Of a DNA stretch of 8,457 bases, positions 5,484 through 8,457 are shown piece by piece (positions within the stretch are counted from its first letter, which is position 1; the number at the start of each line of letters is the position of its first letter). The notes beneath the pieces were generated by a model. The model had not been told where the DNA came from and made no database searches. It saw only the letters and a program-made list of their open reading frames with translations. The position numbers and the translations under genes were made by a program. Source of the DNA: Chlamydiota bacterium (GTDB taxonomy: Bacteria; Chlamydiota; Chlamydiia; Chlamydiales; JAJFMK01); contig JAJFMK010000065.1 of assembly GCA_021772215.1 (NCBI GenBank), positions 1 to 8,457 of the forward strand, written 5' to 3'.

Positions 5484-8457
5484 ATGAGCTTGATTATCTC
5501 GAAACCTCCTGAAGATCCTACTCGATCTGGTATTCCTTGTAATCAATTTTCATCTGAAATTGTTAGGGCTGTAGACGCTTTTTCTCGAGGAGTTTTTTTA
5601 CGATATTATATAAATGATCGTGGGTTTAGGCAGGAAATTACTGATGCGAATTCGATAGGTCCGTTGATACGAAAGGGATTTGCACTAAGAGATTCTGAAG
5701 GAATGTTTTTTTTGTCGCACTCTCTTTTGGTGGGAGGAATTGATACCTTCGAAACAACAGAGCAGCTAGCGGAGCAGCTTAAAGGGAAGGATCCAAATGA
5801 CAGGTCTTACCCTGCAATGCGCGAGCTAGCTGTTAAGGTAATAAATCTTTTTGCTGCAAAAACATACAAAAGCAAGGGGCTAATTGATGAGGTTACAGCA
5901 TTAGCTTTTACAGAAGATTCTACAGTTTCAGAGGCGCTGATAACGGTTCTGGTTGCCGAGGTCAAAGGTAGTAACCTTGTTAATGTGGATATTCTTAAGG
6001 CTCTGAGAACTGCGCTAATTAATGCTAAAGTTAAAGATTTAGACCCAGATGATCTAATGAATATGTTGAAGATTGTTGTGGAGCGGGTTGAGAGTATACA
6101 TAGGCAAGAACAGACTATCTATAAAACCCACACGGCACTTTCGGTTCTTTCTGATATTTTGGATGTGATGGCTGATGCTAGTGTTGTAAAAGTTAACCAA
6201 AGACATCTTCATAAGCCTCTTAGTGACACACTTGACGCCTTAATTAAAAACCGTAATCCCCTTGTTTCTTCTCAGGCGGCATATGCTAAACAGGCTTTAA
6301 TACGTGTTCCAAACAATCAATCTAAAGCAAGAGCATTGATGAGGCATGGTCTGGCTGCGGCTAAAGGGTGCGCTAGTCTTGTCAAACTGGTTCAAAAGCA
6401 GGACCTTACAGAGCTTCTTGGTGTCTATGAGAACTTTAAGGAGGCATTCGCTTTTCAAGATGGTCAGGAGAATTGGTATGGTGACGTTCGTATTCTTAGA
6501 ATTCTTTGTGAGAAGAGAGAGTTTGAAAAGTTAGCTATTGTGGTTGATGAGAAGATAGCTGCAATAGGGGGCTCAAGTGTAATAAAATCTGTTTCTGATC
6601 ATCTTGTCCCAAATGTCCTCTTTGTATTAAAGGAGGTGGTTCTTCATGCAGAAGAGCAAAAGGACAAAAAAAAGGCTTTAGAGCATATAGGTGAACTTTT
6701 TACTAACAACGTTAAGTGGGGCGCTAAAAGAGAGCAAAAAGAGGCAATTATGGAGCAGCTTATTGAGTTTGCTTCGCAGGATGTTACATCTAAGGATGCC
6801 ATCGAAGTTTTACGACAAATTGGAAACTTCTGCTCATCAAACGAGGCCCCGACCCTTTTGAAGCGTATATTTTTTGGAAGGGTCTTTTTGGATGAAATTA
6901 TAGTCCAGTCTGCAGGAGTTCAACAGACACCAAGAACCTTGATCAATGAAGCGCAAAAAAATCATAGACCGACATCTGCAGAGCTGTTTCAACGAGCAAA
7001 GGATAAGTTTTTTGATGATAAAGACCTTGATAAAGAGCTAGCCTGTTTTATTACGGCTTTAACAACAGCCGATCAAGAAGGCTCTGAGGCTTCATCTGAG
7101 CAAAGCTCTGATGTGATTTCAATCCTTGAACGTTTTTTGCTTCTTAACGCGCCTCTTTTTCTTTTAGAAGCAGATCAGGGTGGGGGTAAAACTATCTCGC
7201 TTCGCTATTTTGAGAAAATGCTTTGGGAAAAATGGGATTATAAGAATCCAGCTGCATCGCAAATCCCTCTCTTTATGAAATTGCCAGCATTGGACAAGCC
7301 GTTTTCTGAAGCTATCAGTGAGGCATTATTAGCCCTAGGGTTTTCGCAAGACGATATACCAACACTGAAGGACAAGTATGAATTTGTCTTTCTCATGGAT
7401 GGCTATGATGAGTTGAAGGGAAGAGGGAACCTGTATATTGGAAATGAATTAGTATTGTGGAATGCAAAAACGGTTGTTACCTGTCGTACTCAACATTTAA
7501 CTGGAAACTTTGCAAGTCAATTCACACCCGAACCACCGGAGGTGGGTTCCTCACCAAGGCTGCCAAAAGCTAAAATTCAACCGTTCAGTCAGGATTTAAT
7601 CAGAGAGTATCTGCAAAAATTTATCGACAAGCATAGGTTGAAGGGCACTGTTGAGGGATATGAACAGATCATACGTTCGATACCTCATCTAGCTTCGACC
7701 ATCACAAATCCCTTTTTGTTAAGAGTGATTGCTGAAGTGCTACCTGAGCTTGATGAGAAGAGACAATCAGACCAACCTATGAAGGAGTGCCAACTTCTAT
7801 TAGCCGAAATTTTTGATCGTTTTGCTGAAAACTGGTTTTTGCGAGAAGAGAGAAGATATCAACGAGCTTATACTGACGGATATGATGCTGATGTAAAGTT
7901 AGATTTTTTCAAATTTGCCTCTAGTTTAGCATGGGAAATGACTAAAGTTGGGACATATAATATCCCTATTCAGATTCAAGGGGGTTTTTCAGAGGATGGT
8001 GGTTCATCGCCAAAACCTAGTAGGTGGGAAAATTTTACGAAAGATACAGTCAAACGGTTTCGCGATGGTGTTCCTGTGCACTCAGCAGGGCCCTCTGATA
8101 TCGGCTTTATGCATCAATCTTTGCAGCACTACTTCTGTGCGCGTGCCATCTTCCCTCCACCATATTTTCCTAAAGGAAAGTTGGTTAACTATGAAAGATT
8201 GAACAGTTTGCTTTTAACAGATAGACCTGAGATTCTTGCCCTGCTTGCCGAATTCGTTCTGATGGATAGCTCTTTGGTAGATGATCTGTTGGAGCATATA
8301 TATCGCTCAAAAGACAAATCTGATGGAGCTATCGCTGCGGCAAATGCAATTACTATATTAAATGCTGTTGGTGTGAATTTAAGCGGTAAGCCTTTTGAAG
8401 GGATCTCTATTCCAGGTGCCGATCTCTCACGTGCCATTATCACAGCTACTAATTTCT
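5484..8457 (+). CDS. NACHT-domain STAND NTPase with pentapeptide repeats, paralogue of the preceding gene (3' end outside window)
   Basis: Open for 991 codons from ATG 5484 to the window edge with no stop, so the C-terminus is missing. GAAGGA 7 bases upstream supports the start. Residues 1-555 are a helical N-terminal half matching the upstream gene along its length (MSLII/MSLVV, SDILDV, AAYAKQALIRVP against AAYAKEALMRIP). In the NACHT core the P-loop is ADQGGGKT (563-570); it still fits [AG]xxxxGK[ST] but lacks the usual first Gly. Walker B, MDGYDEL, has D639, D642 and E643. Sensor 1, VVTCRTQ, has R668. NPFLL (742-746) and FMHQSLQHYF (875-884) are typical NACHT/winged-helix signatures. ENWFLREERR resembles the W-RE-R motif of large symbiont NACHT proteins. 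Pentapeptide repeats begin at about 964 (VNLSG, GADLS). By analogy, WD40 repeats may follow, but this is not seen. No signal peptide or membrane segment is visible. It probably encodes the NTP-hydrolysing member of the pair; the biological role is unknown. Confidence 0.92.
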   Translation, partial: MSLIISKPPEDPTRSGIPCNQFSSEIVRAVDAFSRGVFLRYYINDRGFRQEITDANSIGPLIRKGFALRDSEGMFFLSHSLLVGGIDTFETTEQLAEQLKGKDPNDRSYPAMRELAVKVINLFAAKTYKSKGLIDEVTALAFTEDSTVSEALITVLVAEVKGSNLVNVDILKALRTALINAKVKDLDPDDLMNMLKIVVERVESIHRQEQTIYKTHTALSVLSDILDVMADASVVKVNQRHLHKPLSDTLDALIKNRNPLVSSQAAYAKQALIRVPNNQSKARALMRHGLAAAKGCASLVKLVQKQDLTELLGVYENFKEAFAFQDGQENWYGDVRILRILCEKREFEKLAIVVDEKIAAIGGSSVIKSVSDHLVPNVLFVLKEVVLHAEEQKDKKKALEHIGELFTNNVKWGAKREQKEAIMEQLIEFASQDVTSKDAIEVLRQIGNFCSSNEAPTLLKRIFFGRVFLDEIIVQSAGVQQTPRTLINEAQKNHRPTSAELFQRAKDKFFDDKDLDKELACFITALTTADQEGSEASSEQSSDVISILERFLLLNAPLFLLEADQGGGKTISLRYFEKMLWEKWDYKNPAASQIPLFMKLPALDKPFSEAISEALLALGFSQDDIPTLKDKYEFVFLMDGYDELKGRGNLYIGNELVLWNAKTVVTCRTQHLTGNFASQFTPEPPEVGSSPRLPKAKIQPFSQDLIREYLQKFIDKHRLKGTVEGYEQIIRSIPHLASTITNPFLLRVIAEVLPELDEKRQSDQPMKECQLLLAEIFDRFAENWFLREERRYQRAYTDGYDADVKLDFFKFASSLAWEMTKVGTYNIPIQIQGGFSEDGGSSPKPSRWENFTKDTVKRFRDGVPVHSAGPSDIGFMHQSLQHYFCARAIFPPPYFPKGKLVNYERLNSLLLTDRPEILALLAEFVLMDSSLVDDLLEHIYRSKDKSDGAIAAANAITILNAVGVNLSGKPFEGISIPGADLSRAIITATNF

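Noticed and set aside
7948..8443. Open frames on both strands near the right edge
   Set aside because: They overlap the strongly supported NACHT frame, which is open throughout and matches its paralogue.

Overview
The window starts inside the 3' end of a 23S rRNA gene, continues through a 5S rRNA gene and a strong terminator, and then holds two very large tandem genes on the + strand. The 23S 3' end (sarcin-ricin loop at 155-168 and about 150 bases after it) resembles, from memory, the chlamydial 23S 3' end closely. With roughly 40% G+C coding DNA and huge eukaryote-like multidomain proteins, this suggests an environmental member of the Chlamydiae (an amoeba or protist symbiont). That assignment is a judgement by eye, not a search result.

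Layout: 1-388 23S rRNA 3' part; 389-587 spacer with a long imperfect stem-loop; 588-701 5S rRNA; 707-745 intrinsic terminator; 746-1239 non-coding, with what looks like a decayed second copy of the 5S 3' half plus terminator at about 854-1004; 1240-5265 a 1341-residue STAND/NACHT-type protein with pentapeptide repeats and a seven-bladed WD40 propeller; 5266-5483 intergenic with a probable terminator; 5484-8457 a paralogous NACHT protein, still open at the window edge after 991 codons and just entering its own pentapeptide repeats.

The two big proteins share the same architecture: an unusual helical N-terminal half of about 550 residues beginning MSL, a NACHT NTPase core, a winged-helix/HD-like stretch, a very conserved linker, and pentapeptide repeats. 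Their NTPase motifs decay in complementary ways. The first keeps a textbook Walker A (GEAGVGKTT) but has lost the Walker B acidic pair and the sensor-1 arginine. The second keeps a canonical NACHT Walker B (DGYDE) and sensor arginine but has an altered P-loop (ADQGGGKT). This invites the idea that the pair acts together, as paired NLRs do, although it may simply be paralogue drift.

The first protein ends in Cys-Ser-Val-Met-stop, a match to the eukaryotic CaaX prenylation box. If it is delivered into the host cell it could be lipidated and membrane-anchored by host enzymes. These two points are the main candidates for something undescribed. No function (defence, effector or regulatory) is proven by the sequence.
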